Origin: Alphaproteobacteria bacterium
Lineage (GTDB): Bacteria > Pseudomonadota > Alphaproteobacteria > RF32 > CAG-239
Length of the DNA stretch: 64,000 nucleotides
Direction: 5' to 3'
Assembly (NCBI GenBank): GCA_017501665.1
Contig: JAFVWM010000005.1
Location: 1 to 64,000, forward strand
The notes beneath the pieces are model-generated. The model was given only the letters and a program-made list of their open reading frames with translations. It was not told where the DNA came from and did no database searches. Position 1 is the stretch's first letter. Each line of letters begins with the position of its first letter. Below are positions 51,764 through 61,897 of this stretch, piece by piece. The position numbers and the translations under genes are program-made.

Positions 51764-51970
51764 GTTACTTTTGCTTGTCCAAAAGTAACCAAAAATTGCC
51801 GCTTAAGATTTTTGTCTTTCTCGCTTTTTTCAAACAGATGTGCCCACCATGTTATTGCTCTGCTTGGGCGGATAACAATCGACTCTCTATTTGAAAAAAG
51901 CTGACAAAAAAGTCGCGGTGCTTGTTTTTTTATCCATTATGTCATGGCTTGAGCGAGGAGCGAGCCTAAG
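51764..51970. repeat. Companion element with nested inverted repeats
   Basis: GTTACTTTT/AAAAGTAAC (51764-51789) is followed by CCAAAAA as at 269-300. Then GCTTTTTTCAAA (51823-51834) and TTTGAAAAAAGC (51890-51901) form a perfect 12-bp inverted repeat around a GC-richer core, and a fragment of the dispersed repeat lies at 51941-51970. No significant ORF. It appears to be a non-coding insertion or an RNA with a long hairpin. Confidence 0.55.
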
Positions 51971-52017
51971 CTTATAGTTTTTGTCTTTTGAATCTGTTAC
52001 AAGAATAAAGCAAAAAA

Positions 52018-52049
52018 AAGCTCCGCTTTTTGTAAGCAGAGCTTCTTTT
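52018..52049. terminator. Hairpin with T-runs on both sides
   Basis: AAGCTCCGCTT and AAGCAGAGCTT pair with one mismatch. On the minus strand seven T residues follow, so it may terminate the ferritin-like gene after a 216-base 3' region; on the plus strand TTTTA follows. Confidence 0.7.
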
Positions 52050-52264
52050 ATCTGTTTCAGGTACTCATATTATAAACAGACCGCTGAAGTTTGTTTGGAG
52101 TAGTGATTATGGTCTGTGTGTTATAAGATCCTATATCGACAGATAAAATCTTTATTTATTTAATCACTATCCGATTCTTATTTTGTCGAAATATTGACAC
52201 AATTTTAAAAATGAGTCAATACATTCGATTCAATTTTATTTGATTTTTACACTAAATCAATATG
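52050..52264. other. Non-coding stretch between a hairpin and the ferritin-like gene
   Basis: No ORF, tRNA or repeat unit is seen. CAGACC and GGTCTG (within 52070-52125) could close a stem of a small RNA or of the 3' region of the ferritin-like mRNA, but nothing definite can be said. Confidence 0.3.
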
Positions 52265-52777
52265 TTAATCTTGCATTTTATTTTTATATTCGACTAAGGC
52301 ATTTATATCATCCTTAAAGCTTCCGATTTCTTCTTCGTGTTCAATTTCTTCGTGTAAAATCTTTGTAGCCATGCGAAATGTATCATAATCCTTGCCGTGT
52401 GTCATCTCGCAAATCTTTTGATATCTGACGATTGCACAGCGTTCGGCAACCAAATTTTGTTCCAACAGATTCATTACATAGGGCTTTGACGGTTCGTCGT
52501 ATTTGCAGAGAGCAACTTTTTGCCATTCGTCAGGATTGAGAATCGGAGTCCCTCCAAGCTGAATAATGCGTGTAGCAAGTTTTTGGGCATGATCCAATTC
52601 TTCATTAGCGTGTTCCATAAATTCTTCGGCAACAGCCTTGCGCTCCGGACCTACAATCAATTGTGCTCCCAGCCAATATTGATAATAAGCCAGCCATTCT
52701 TCGGCAAAAGCGATGTTTAATATTTTTAATAATTCTTGCTTGTCAACATTTGAAATTTTTTGAGCCAATTCTCCCAT
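52265..52777 (-). CDS. Ferritin-like (Dps/bacterioferritin-type) protein
   Basis: A four-helix-bundle iron-storage or peroxide-protecting protein. 170 aa. The di-iron carboxylate pattern is visible: EEWLAYYQYWLGAQ, EEFMEHANEELDHAQKL (ExxH), EQNLVAERCAIVRYQKI and ILHEEIEHEEEI (ExxH). The length and the GGTP loop fit the Dps-like bacterioferritin group (DPSL) better than classical Bfr. ATG 52777 is chosen because GGAGAGG lies just before it. It is divergent from rpe. Confidence 0.87.
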   Translation of the reverse strand: MGELAQKISNVDKQELLKILNIAFAEEWLAYYQYWLGAQLIVGPERKAVAEEFMEHANEELDHAQKLATRIIQLGGTPILNPDEWQKVALCKYDEPSKPYVMNLLEQNLVAERCAIVRYQKICEMTHGKDYDTFRMATKILHEEIEHEEEIGSFKDDINALVEYKNKMQD

Positions 52778-52916
52778 TTTACCTCTCCTCATATAAAAAA
52801 ATTTAACAAAAATCAGATAATCATATTTTGAGATTATACAAGATTTACATTGCTTTTTTTATTTATTGCCCCTATCCTATTTGATATATATAACCATTTT
52901 TTCAAGAGGTTTTGAT

Positions 52917-53552
52917 ATGATAAAAATCGCACCGAGTATTTTATCGGCAGACTTTGCCGATCTGAAAAATGAAATTATCAAACTTGATGAAGCGAAGGCT
53001 GATATGATTCATCTTGATGTTATGGATGGTAATTTTGTGCCAAACCTTACTTTTGGTCCCTGTGTAATAAAATCTATTCGCCCTTATACCAAACTTATGT
53101 TTGATGCACATCTTATGGTTGATAACCCTGATAAAATGCTAGAATGGTTCGCTTTGGCCGGCGCCGACATTATTACCGTTCATGCCGAAGTATGCCCTCA
53201 TCTTGATAAAACCTTAGACGCCATACACAAACTCGGAGTAAAAGCCGGTGTTGCTCTTAATCCCTCGACATCGGAAAGTGTTTTGGAATATGTGCTTGAT
53301 AAACTTGACCTTATTTTGGTTATGACCGTAAATCCGGGATTTGGCGGACAACAATTTATGGATAATCAATTAGAAAAAATTGCCAAAGTAAAAAAAATGA
53401 TCGGTAGTCGCAACATTATTTTAAGTGTCGATGGCGGAATAAATCCGATGACTGCTTCGGAAGCAATATCTGCCGGTGCCGATATGTTGGTTGCCGGATC
53501 TGCCGTATTTTCCGGAAATGATTATGCAAAAAATATTTCTGCTTTAAGATAA
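52917..53552 (+). CDS. rpe: Ribulose-phosphate 3-epimerase
   Basis: Interconverts ribulose-5-phosphate and xylulose-5-phosphate in the pentose phosphate pathway; a TIM barrel. 211 aa. Motifs: IAPSILSADFADL, IHLDVMDGNFVPNLTFGP with the catalytic Asp and metal His, MFDAHLMV, VMTVNPGFGGQ, and LSVDGGINP with the second catalytic Asp. ATG 52917 follows AGAGG and begins the conserved MIKIAPSI; the 17-codon upstream extension is not conserved-looking. It heads a plus-strand run of genes. Confidence 0.96.
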   Translation: MIKIAPSILSADFADLKNEIIKLDEAKADMIHLDVMDGNFVPNLTFGPCVIKSIRPYTKLMFDAHLMVDNPDKMLEWFALAGADIITVHAEVCPHLDKTLDAIHKLGVKAGVALNPSTSESVLEYVLDKLDLILVMTVNPGFGGQQFMDNQLEKIAKVKKMIGSRNIILSVDGGINPMTASEAISAGADMLVAGSAVFSGNDYAKNISALR

Positions 53553-53619
53553 TTTTAACACAACGACCTTTACAATGGGTGTATATGAGTCTAACCTTTT
53601 TTTATGATCGGCGGTTAAC

Positions 53620-54318
53620 ATGAAACATATGGTAATGGTTATAGAAGACGAAGAAGCTATCGGTATTATGCTTAAATACAATTTGGAGAAAGAAGGCTTT
53701 GACGTCGTTGTTCAATCAAGAGGCAGTAAAGCTGTTGCTGATGTTGAAAAATTTCATCCGTCAGTTATTTTGCTGGATTGGATGTTGCCCGAAATGTCCG
53801 GTGTTGAAATATGCAAACTTATTCGATCAAAACCGGATATTAAGGATATCCCTATCATTATGTTAACGGCTAAGGGCGAGGAAGAAGACAAAATAAAAGG
53901 ACTTAGTGCCGGCGCAGATGATTATGTAACCAAACCATTTTCGATTTTGGAGCTTGTTGCCCGAGTTAAAACTCAATTAAGACATGCTCCGGAACCTGTG
54001 GTTGATGAGGATCTTGTCTTTGAAGATATTAAAATGGATTTGGTTACAAAAAAAGTGTTTAGAGGCGAAAATTATATTCACCTGGGGCCTACTGAGTTCA
54101 GATTGTTAAAGCTGTTTTTGGGAAATCCTAAAAAGGTTTTTTCCAGAGAATATTTACTCAAAAATGTTTGGGGAAATAATATCTATGTAGAATCTCGAAC
54201 CGTTGATGTTCATATTCGACGCTTACGTCGTGCTTTGAATGAATATGGTCCTGATTATATCAGAACCGTACGCGCAACCGGTTATGCAATCGATACAAAC
54301 GATTCTTCGGAAGAATAA
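53620..54318 (+). CDS. PhoB/OmpR-type response regulator without a neighbouring kinase
   Basis: 232 aa. Receiver domain with acidic pair ED (9-12), phosphoacceptor D53 in LLDWMLPEMSG, T83 and K105 in VTKPFS. The C-terminal winged helix (about 130-230) has GPTEFRLLKLFLGNPKKVFSREYLLKNVWG and VDVHIRRLRRAL, closest to PhoB. No histidine kinase, phoU or pst genes are beside it, so the partner must lie elsewhere. PhoB or the CtrA-network-type CenR are alternatives. Confidence 0.88.
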   Translation: MKHMVMVIEDEEAIGIMLKYNLEKEGFDVVVQSRGSKAVADVEKFHPSVILLDWMLPEMSGVEICKLIRSKPDIKDIPIIMLTAKGEEEDKIKGLSAGADDYVTKPFSILELVARVKTQLRHAPEPVVDEDLVFEDIKMDLVTKKVFRGENYIHLGPTEFRLLKLFLGNPKKVFSREYLLKNVWGNNIYVESRTVDVHIRRLRRALNEYGPDYIRTVRATGYAIDTNDSSEE

Positions 54319-54379
54319 GTTAAATTTAATTACTTGCTTTTATTATCTTATTGAGGCATTATCCTTACATTATGTTTAA

Positions 54380-55522
<1,143 letters not shown>

Positions 55523-55525
55523 TTG

Positions 55526-56437
55526 ATGAATAATTGCGAAAATAAAGTAACTAATTTAAGAGTTTGTGTCTCGGGCGGACACTCCTCGGGTAATGATCCT
55601 ATTTATGAAGAACAAACTTATGAAATGGGCAGACTTATTGCTAAATTAGGGTTTCGTCTTGATTATGGTTTTTCCGACAGCGGTGTTATGGGCGCTGTGG
55701 CCAAAGGTGTGTTAGATGAATATGAGGCTCATAAAGATAAATACTATACCGAAGTCAGTCCGATTGTTGGAATTACCACACAGGAATATTATAATCTTTA
55801 CCAAAAAAATGAAGTTTTGGAGAAAGTTACCAATGTTGTGGTTACTGACACTATTGAAAACAGAAAGAAAAAACTTTTTGATGCGGATATTATAGTTTTT
55901 GCTCCCGGTGGTGTGGGAACTTTAGATGAATTGGCGTATGACTGTGTGGCTATGCAAGACGGATTTATTAAAACTAAGCCGTTTATTATCTACAACATTA
56001 ACGGATTTTTCTATCATATTTTGGAATATTTGAAGGAAATGGTGAATTCAGGATTTGCAGAACCTGTACCGTTTATCGTGGTTGATAATAATAAAGAATT
56101 GGAAATTGCCTTTCGTTTGTTAAAGTTAAGATATAACGATTGCGAAAGCTTTAAGGAAGCATATTATCATGCTCGAAAGCTTGCCTACGAACTTCCTTAT
56201 TTTATTAAAAATAAAGTCGGTTCGATTTGGGTTGAACACTTGATTGAAAATATAGATAATATTGAGCTGAACGGTTCAAAAGAAGAAAAAGAAAATCTTT
56301 CTAACGAAATTGAAGAAGCTTATTTGGAAAAAGAAATTTCACGTATGTATGAACGCTTGGCTCGTTCAGGCAAAAATACAGCTGTTATTAGTGAAAAACT
56401 TACCAAATTAAAAAGTCGTAAAAAGAAAAAGTCTTAA
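55526..56437 (+). CDS. LOG-family protein with C-terminal helical extension
   Basis: 303 aa. LOG proteins hydrolyse nucleotide monophosphates to bases (cytokinin-like release). The core has VCVSGGHSSGNDPIYEEQTYEMGRLIAKLG and PGGVGTLDELAYD, the PGGxGTxxE signature. Family members are usually about 180-200 aa; this one has a further 100 residues (about 205-303) that are helical and strongly charged, ending in a lysine-rich tail. The start is ATG 55526. It is tight behind tgt. Confidence 0.85.
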   Translation: MNNCENKVTNLRVCVSGGHSSGNDPIYEEQTYEMGRLIAKLGFRLDYGFSDSGVMGAVAKGVLDEYEAHKDKYYTEVSPIVGITTQEYYNLYQKNEVLEKVTNVVVTDTIENRKKKLFDADIIVFAPGGVGTLDELAYDCVAMQDGFIKTKPFIIYNINGFFYHILEYLKEMVNSGFAEPVPFIVVDNNKELEIAFRLLKLRYNDCESFKEAYYHARKLAYELPYFIKNKVGSIWVEHLIENIDNIELNGSKEEKENLSNEIEEAYLEKEISRMYERLARSGKNTAVISEKLTKLKSRKKKKS

Positions 56438-56499
56438 ACAAATTTTAAATTCACTTATGATAAAATCCTCTTGTTGCATAACTTGGGGATTTTTTGTTG

Positions 56500-57726
56500 A
56501 TGCTAAACTTTATTTGGGCCGGATTTTTTATTATTGCTTTTATTTCGGCTGTTTTTCAGTCTTTTGTAGGAAATGCAGGTATTTGGAATGATTTATCTGC
56601 CTCTTTGTTTTCAACTGCTCATTTAGGTTTTAGGATTGCTTTGGATTTGACCGGTATATTATGTTTTTGGCTGGGTTTGATGAAAATCGCCGAAAAATCA
56701 GGATTGACCGAATTGTTAGCTAAGACATTAAAACCTCTTTTTCATAAAATTATGCCTGATGTAAAAAAAGATTCTCCGGCCTTTGGTGCTATTGTCATGA
56801 ATATTGCTGCAAATATTTTAGGGCTTGATAATGCTGCTACTCCTATGGGAATTAAAGCGATGGAACTTTTACAAGACGAAAATGAAGATAAGACAAAAGC
56901 ATCAAACGCTCAAATTTTGTTTATGGTTATAAATTCTTCGGCTGTAACTTTGATACCTATCACAATTTTAATGTATCGCTTTCAAGCCGGTTCTGCAAAT
57001 CCGTCGGCAGTTTTTATTCCGATTTTATTGGCTACTTCAATGTCTACCTTATCAGGATTTTTGGCGACTGTTTGGTGGCAAAAAATAAATATATTTAATA
57101 AGGTGGTAATGAGTTATATCATAGGCGGAATCGCATTTATTGCTCTAACCATTTGGGGATTTTATCTCCTTGATGTTGCCTCTCGCGCTCAAGTATCTTA
57201 TGTCGTAAGTAATGCACTTTTATACGGGTTGGTTATTGCATTTATTGTTTCAGGTTTGATAAAAAAACTAAACATATTTGAACTGTTTATCGAAGGAGCT
57301 AAAGACGGATTTAACACGGCAATTAAAATTATTCCGTATTTGGTGGCCATGTTAACTGCTATCGGTGTTTTAAGAGCTTCGGGAACATTAGATTATATTG
57401 TTGATTTTATTACAATCGTTGTAGAAAAGCTTGGCGGAAATACCGATTTTGTATATGCTCTTCCTACCGCAATTATGAAACCTTTATCTGGAAGCGGGGC
57501 CAGAGCTATGATGTTAGATACTTTTAGTGTTTATGGTGTAGACAGTTTTGCCGGTTTTGCTTCGTCAATAGTTCAAGGATCTACCGAAACTACTTTTTAT
57601 GTTTTGGCAGTATATTTCGGAGCCGTTAAAATAAACAATACTCGCTCTGCCTTACCCTTGGCTTTGTTGGCAGATGTTATAGGAATTATAAGCGCCATTT
57701 TATTGGCTTATATGTTTTATCAGTGA
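56500..57726 (+). CDS. SpmA-SpmB fusion (Gate-domain membrane protein)
   Basis: 408 aa with about ten hydrophobic segments. The N-terminal half matches SpmA (FRIALDLTGILCFWLGLMKIAEKSGLTELLAKTLKPLFHKIMPD... NILGLDNAATPMGIKAME) and the C-terminal half SpmB (SGLIKKLNIFELFIEGAKDGFNTAIKIIPYLVAMLTAIGVLRASG... PLSGSGARAMM). In sporeformers these are separate; fused forms are common in Gram-negatives, where the transport role is unclear. TTGs at 56494 and 56497 are closer to GGGG; ATG 56500 was chosen but is not certain. Confidence 0.87.
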   Translation: MLNFIWAGFFIIAFISAVFQSFVGNAGIWNDLSASLFSTAHLGFRIALDLTGILCFWLGLMKIAEKSGLTELLAKTLKPLFHKIMPDVKKDSPAFGAIVMNIAANILGLDNAATPMGIKAMELLQDENEDKTKASNAQILFMVINSSAVTLIPITILMYRFQAGSANPSAVFIPILLATSMSTLSGFLATVWWQKINIFNKVVMSYIIGGIAFIALTIWGFYLLDVASRAQVSYVVSNALLYGLVIAFIVSGLIKKLNIFELFIEGAKDGFNTAIKIIPYLVAMLTAIGVLRASGTLDYIVDFITIVVEKLGGNTDFVYALPTAIMKPLSGSGARAMMLDTFSVYGVDSFAGFASSIVQGSTETTFYVLAVYFGAVKINNTRSALPLALLADVIGIISAILLAYMFYQ

Positions 57727-57733
57727 GGTTTTT

Positions 57734-58174
57734 ATGAAGGTTTTAATTCAACGTGTTTTAACTGCAAATGTTATGGTTGACGGAAATGAAGTTGCCTCTA
57801 TTAATAAAGGGTATTTAGCTTTGGTCGGTATTGAAAAAGGCGATAACAAATCAATGGCCGAATATTTGGCTAAAAAAACTGCAAATTTACGAATTTTTGA
57901 AGATGATAATGGTAAAATGAATCTATCTGTTTTAGATGTTAAAGGACAAATTTTGGCCGTATCGCAATTTACTTTAGCCGGTAATACTTCTTGCGGTAAT
58001 CGCCCAGGATTTGACACAGCTGAAAAACCGGAAATTGCAAAATCATTATACGAGTACTTTGTTGACTGCTTAAAATCTTATGCAATTGATGTAAAATGCG
58101 GGATTTTTCAAGCTGATATGAAGGTAGGTTTAATTAATGACGGTCCTGTTACTTTTATGTTGGAAAGGAGATAG
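57734..58174 (+). CDS. dtd: D-aminoacyl-tRNA deacylase
   Basis: Removes D-amino acids from mischarged tRNAs. 146 aa. Both DTD motifs are present: SQFTLAGNTSCGNRPGF (the SQFTL-type, with small changes) and NDGPVTF near the end (usual NxGPVT). It opens MKVLIQRVLTANVMVDG, as the family does. It starts 7 bases after the Spm fusion gene; the following ORF begins 4 bases after its stop. Confidence 0.95.
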   Translation: MKVLIQRVLTANVMVDGNEVASINKGYLALVGIEKGDNKSMAEYLAKKTANLRIFEDDNGKMNLSVLDVKGQILAVSQFTLAGNTSCGNRPGFDTAEKPEIAKSLYEYFVDCLKSYAIDVKCGIFQADMKVGLINDGPVTFMLERR

Positions 58175-58178
58175 TAAA

Positions 58179-58925
58179 ATGGACGACACAGATATAATTG
58201 AAGAATGTATTGATATAATTGATGAACTTGTAAATCTTCCATATTCAGAAATTTTTCAAATAGCTCCGGCTGAACGTGATTTGGAAGAATTACATCAGCA
58301 AGCACCTCATTTGGCAGAACCTCTTATCGGATTGATGTTTTGTGCCATAATGCAAGGACATAAAGAAAAAGCCATAGCATTAGGAAATCAAGTTTGGAAT
58401 ATCGGCGGAGAGCTTTTTGATAATTTGGAAATGTTGTATGTTGACTGTCTTATAAATGTCGGAGAATTTGAAAAGGCTCAGACTCTCATCAGTTCGCGTA
58501 TGGATGATATTGAAGAAAATTTGGATACCTTTTACAGTGCCTTGGTCAAATACGCACTTTGTACCGGTGATCTTTATATTTTGCACAATTTGGCAAGTGA
58601 TAAAGAAATATATATGTCTGATCAAGAATTGTTTGATTTTGCCGAAAAAAATTATGACGGATTAGGTAATAAACATTATAAAGCGATTTTAAAGATTATC
58701 TATGATACGGTATATCCCGTATTGTGTGTAACCGAATTCCTAAACCATCCCGACGGCGGAATACAGTTTTGCTTGTATACTTCGGCCAATATCGAAGAAA
58801 ACGCAAAATATCAAAATATTATATACGAGAAAATAAACGGATATTATGCCAGTATGCAAGAAGAAAACGATAATTCCATTCATGTTCGTATTGAAAATGT
58901 TAACTTACATCCGGAGTGGTGGTAA
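58179..58925 (+). CDS. Hypothetical helical (TPR-like) protein
   Basis: 248 aa, no signal peptide or membrane helix. Helical repeats of TPR character are suggested (LIGLMFCAIMQGHKEKAIALGNQVW, NLEMLYVDCLINVGEFEKAQTLI, TFYSALVKYALCTGDLYIL), each about 34 residues. The last 80 residues are different, with aromatic and polar content. AAGGAG, in the last codons of dtd, precedes ATG 58179, so it is coupled to dtd. The product family is not recognised. Confidence 0.6.
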   Translation: MDDTDIIEECIDIIDELVNLPYSEIFQIAPAERDLEELHQQAPHLAEPLIGLMFCAIMQGHKEKAIALGNQVWNIGGELFDNLEMLYVDCLINVGEFEKAQTLISSRMDDIEENLDTFYSALVKYALCTGDLYILHNLASDKEIYMSDQELFDFAEKNYDGLGNKHYKAILKIIYDTVYPVLCVTEFLNHPDGGIQFCLYTSANIEENAKYQNIIYEKINGYYASMQEENDNSIHVRIENVNLHPEWW

Positions 58926-58930
58926 ATAAT

Positions 58931-59929
58931 TTATTTTGTCGGCGGAGTTATTATCTTATCGTTTGAAAAAACTTCATCGGAAAGTTTTATTTTCGGTAAC
59001 AATTTTGCAATTCCGTCGGCAAACAATTTTTTTACAAGTTCGGAAGCTTTTGTTTGAGCATCTTCCGATGTGTTGAACAGTACAAAACGATTTTGGTGTT
59101 CTGTTGTTGTTTCTGAGTTAGATGTATCGGTAAGTTCTACACTTATTACGACATGGAGTCTGGCTGTTTCTGTATTTATATTATCTACTTTGGCTTTTAG
59201 AACTTTTGTTTTTAGAATATAGTTTGAATTATCGAATTTGGCATGTACGGCAACATCGCCTTTTTTTAATATCTCTTGTTCCAAATGTGCAAAAAAGCCG
59301 TTGGTAGATGTGTCGTTATAAAACTGTGTTCGATCAATAAATATTGATACCTTTTTGTTTTGAAATTTTTTATTCTCCGGAACATGATAATTTATTTCTC
59401 TTATGATCTCCACTTCTTTTTCATCATCGTCATCATAAGCAATTTGATCATTTATATTTATTTGAGGTTTTGGCGGAATAGTAATACTGACATTTTCTTC
59501 AACATTTTCGGCTTCTATTTCTAAATTTGTATCAGTATTCATTTCTGCAGAAACATCATCAAAAACCTCTTTTATCATATTTGACAATAAATACGCACTA
59601 ACTTCGACACACACTTTATCTGTATCTTGATTTACAACATTGATTGTTAGGTCTTCAAGATAATTGTCTATCAATTTGTATACTTTTATATTAAATTTGT
59701 GAGGATCAAGATATTGGCGAAAATCGCTTAACTCAGGAATCTCCGAAACAGCTTTAAAAGATGCCTTATCCGAAGCTCTTAAACGAGCTGACGATTTACT
59801 CTCATTTTGTAAAATATTTTCACAAACGGACGCAAAAATTGATATTTCATTTGCGTTATCTTCTACTTGGGCATATGCCATATTTGTTAATAAAAAAACA
59901 ACTATGACGGCAAACTTAAGCAGTTTCAT
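58931..59929 (-). CDS. Exported protein with LpoB-like domain
   Basis: 332 aa. A signal peptide (about 1-20, ending MAYA) precedes an N-terminal domain (about 25-130) and an acidic linker. The C-terminal part (about 190-325: KKVSIFIDRTQFYNDTSTNGFFAHLEQEILKKG... YILKTKVLKAKVDNINTETARLHVVISVELTDT) follows the pattern of LpoB/FlgT-like outer-membrane proteins. Its ATG overlaps the stop of the preceding lipoprotein gene (TAATG), so the two are made together. LpoB activates PBP1b in E. coli; here the role is a guess from fold pattern. Confidence 0.5.
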   Translation of the reverse strand: MKLLKFAVIVVFLLTNMAYAQVEDNANEISIFASVCENILQNESKSSARLRASDKASFKAVSEIPELSDFRQYLDPHKFNIKVYKLIDNYLEDLTINVVNQDTDKVCVEVSAYLLSNMIKEVFDDVSAEMNTDTNLEIEAENVEENVSITIPPKPQININDQIAYDDDDEKEVEIIREINYHVPENKKFQNKKVSIFIDRTQFYNDTSTNGFFAHLEQEILKKGDVAVHAKFDNSNYILKTKVLKAKVDNINTETARLHVVISVELTDTSNSETTTEHQNRFVLFNTSEDAQTKASELVKKLFADGIAKLLPKIKLSDEVFSNDKIITPPTK

Positions 59930-60759
59930 TACCACCAACTTCCATCATCATTTTGAACTTGACGTATTGTATCTGACCATTTATCGATAAGTTTGTTATC
60001 CTTATCATACAAACTGATGCTATACTTAAACACCGGAACTTCCGGAGTATTTATATTACTGAGCCTTCCTTTCAGGATATGTGACGCTTTTGAGATGTCA
60101 TCGACTGTTTTTATCATTTTTGACGCTGTAATAATCTCTTTGACCGTATTAGTTGCGACATCCGAATTTGCCGGCATAAATCTATCACCAAATACTGTTT
60201 CATCAATATATAAGCTTGGATTTTTCACGTCGGCAAAAATACCGGGAATATCTTTAAGAAACTTGTCTGCAACTCTTGATGCTAATATTGCATAGATATT
60301 AGGAGAAAAGTTTTTTTCTATATCCTTATATCTTTCAGAACGCTTTACAAGAGTATAGGTTTGAGTATCTTCGTTCGGATCCTCGTTTTCTATAATAACT
60401 TCTTTAATGATAACATCTTTATTTGTTTCTATCGGCCGGGCAACAACTTTGACCTCAACATCATTTGTTTTAGTATCTTGAAGTTCAACAACTTTTGGCT
60501 CTACATTTATGTATTCTACATCAACATCATCACTATATTTATAACTGTCATATGATTTATCTTGTTTTGCCGATGTTTTTAGCGGTAATCTTTCTTTGTA
60601 AGAAACTTTCACACCTTGATGTGTTTTTTTTGTTTTTATATCATTATCACCCCAAACGAAAATATCAGCTAACGTACTATATCCTTTACTATCGGCACCA
60701 AAGTTTGAACATGATGCAAGTGCAAAAACACACAAAGATAAAATAAATTGTTTTTTCAT
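59929..60759 (-). CDS. Lipoprotein with LpoB-like C-terminal domain
   Basis: 276 aa. A lipobox (FALASCS) follows a hydrophobic signal. The middle has a charged linker; residues about 150-270 (SPNIYAILASRVADKFLKDIPGIFADVKNPSLYIDETVFGDRFM... ASHILKGRLSNI... YSISLYDKDNKLIDKWSD) look like LpoB: a Walker-free alpha/beta domain with a final D-K-W strand. ATG 60759 has AAGGAG 7 bases before it; the in-frame extension upstream lacks one. Operon with the gene at 58931-59929. The LpoB reading needs a profile search. Confidence 0.55.
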   Translation of the reverse strand: MKKQFILSLCVFALASCSNFGADSKGYSTLADIFVWGDNDIKTKKTHQGVKVSYKERLPLKTSAKQDKSYDSYKYSDDVDVEYINVEPKVVELQDTKTNDVEVKVVARPIETNKDVIIKEVIIENEDPNEDTQTYTLVKRSERYKDIEKNFSPNIYAILASRVADKFLKDIPGIFADVKNPSLYIDETVFGDRFMPANSDVATNTVKEIITASKMIKTVDDISKASHILKGRLSNINTPEVPVFKYSISLYDKDNKLIDKWSDTIRQVQNDDGSWW

Positions 60760-60910
60760 CAATTTACTCCTTAGAAATATACTTGATTTCACTATAAATA
60801 ACTTGTTACAAAATGAAAAATATATTTTTTTACTTATTCACTATTTGATTTTTTTTATTCTTTAGATTATGAATATATTAAATTGACAAATTTTATGGAG
60901 ACTTCACTTA

Positions 60911-61354
60911 ATGTTGACAGGTGCTTTCTTAATAATTTTATTATCCTTAGCGGCAATTATTCCGCCCCTGCGTTATAATAAATTTTATATTTTAAACACT
61001 GCTTTGGTGGTTGGTTCTGCTTATCTTTTTGAAAATAATGTTTATGTTATAAAAAATATTTTCAACTATAAGACATTATTACTGTTTTTGGTATTTCATC
61101 TGATTAGCATTAACCTAACAACCTTTATGGCTTACGGAGTTGATAAAAAAGCTGCAATAAATAAGGCTTGGCGCATACCTGAAAAAGATTTACATATGCT
61201 CGAATTTTTGGGCGGTTGGATCGGTGCTTATATAGGACAAAAATTTTTTAGGCATAAAACCGCCAAAAAAAGCTTTCAAGCGACTTATAAGCTTATGATT
61301 ATATTGGAATTTGCCGTTATATTCGGGCTGTTAAAATATTTCAGTTTTATTTGA
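60911..61354 (+). CDS. DUF1294 membrane protein
   Basis: 147 aa with four hydrophobic segments. The DUF1294 core is clear: MAYGVDKKAAINKAWRIPEKDLHMLEFLGGWIGAYIGQKFFRHKTAKKSFQATY, matching the DK-x-A...WRIPE...GG..GA...FRHKT pattern of the family, whose function is unknown. It converges on the Smr gene and overlaps it by 24 bases. Confidence 0.88.
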   Translation: MLTGAFLIILLSLAAIIPPLRYNKFYILNTALVVGSAYLFENNVYVIKNIFNYKTLLLFLVFHLISINLTTFMAYGVDKKAAINKAWRIPEKDLHMLEFLGGWIGAYIGQKFFRHKTAKKSFQATYKLMIILEFAVIFGLLKYFSFI

Positions 61355-61897
61355 ATTGCGTTGACGTTTTAGTAAAACATAAAAGGCACCACTACCCCCA
61401 TCCGATTGTTTTGCCTGAGCCACACTTAAAATAAAAGGACGAATTTCGGGGTTGTTGAGCCAACCCATAAGGGCTTGATTGATAATTCCTTTGCTTTCAT
61501 ACCACGGGCGTTTGTCATCTTTCAAACCCTTGCCGGTAATGATTAGAATACATCTTTTCTTTTGTATGTAACTGTCTTTTACAAACTCAAGTACTGCCGA
61601 AAATGCTCCCTTTTCCGTGTAACCGTGCAAATCAAGGCGTGCTTCTATTTTATAATTACCTTTGACAAATTTAGTTGCGGTATTTTTATCAATATTATCG
61701 GTATTACCCAAGGTTATTTCATTAAACGAGTTAGAATTATAAAGGCCTTCATATCTTAATGACGGGTGTATTTCGTTTACAATCAATGGAGGCATAGGCT
61801 TTTCTTGAGGTTGATCAAAAGCTTCAACATCTTGTGTTTCTTCATACCACAAATCAATATCGTCAGGAAGATATTTGATATCAGGCAGCTTTTTCAT
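61331..61897 (-). CDS. Smr-domain protein
   Basis: 188 aa. The C-terminal Smr domain (about 95-185) has ARLDLHGYTEKGAFSAVLEFV and CILIITGKGLK, the LDLHG and TGKG signatures of a nuclease-like fold. The N-terminal part is disordered and acidic. It lies after the membrane protein and mltA in the order Tim44-like, mltA, (membrane protein), smr, a frequent alphaproteobacterial cluster. It overlaps the upstream gene by 17 bases. Confidence 0.88.
   Translation of the reverse strand: MKKLPDIKYLPDDIDLWYEETQDVEAFDQPQEKPMPPLIVNEIHPSLRYEGLYNSNSFNEITLGNTDNIDKNTATKFVKGNYKIEARLDLHGYTEKGAFSAVLEFVKDSYIQKKRCILIITGKGLKDDKRPWYESKGIINQALMGWLNNPEIRPFILSVAQAKQSDGGSGAFYVLLKRQRNSNKTEIF

Noticed and set aside
56462..56496. 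Terminator between the LOG gene and the Spm fusion gene
   Set aside because: The 9-bp stem has a 16-base loop and overlaps the ribosome-binding region of the next gene, so it is too weak to call.
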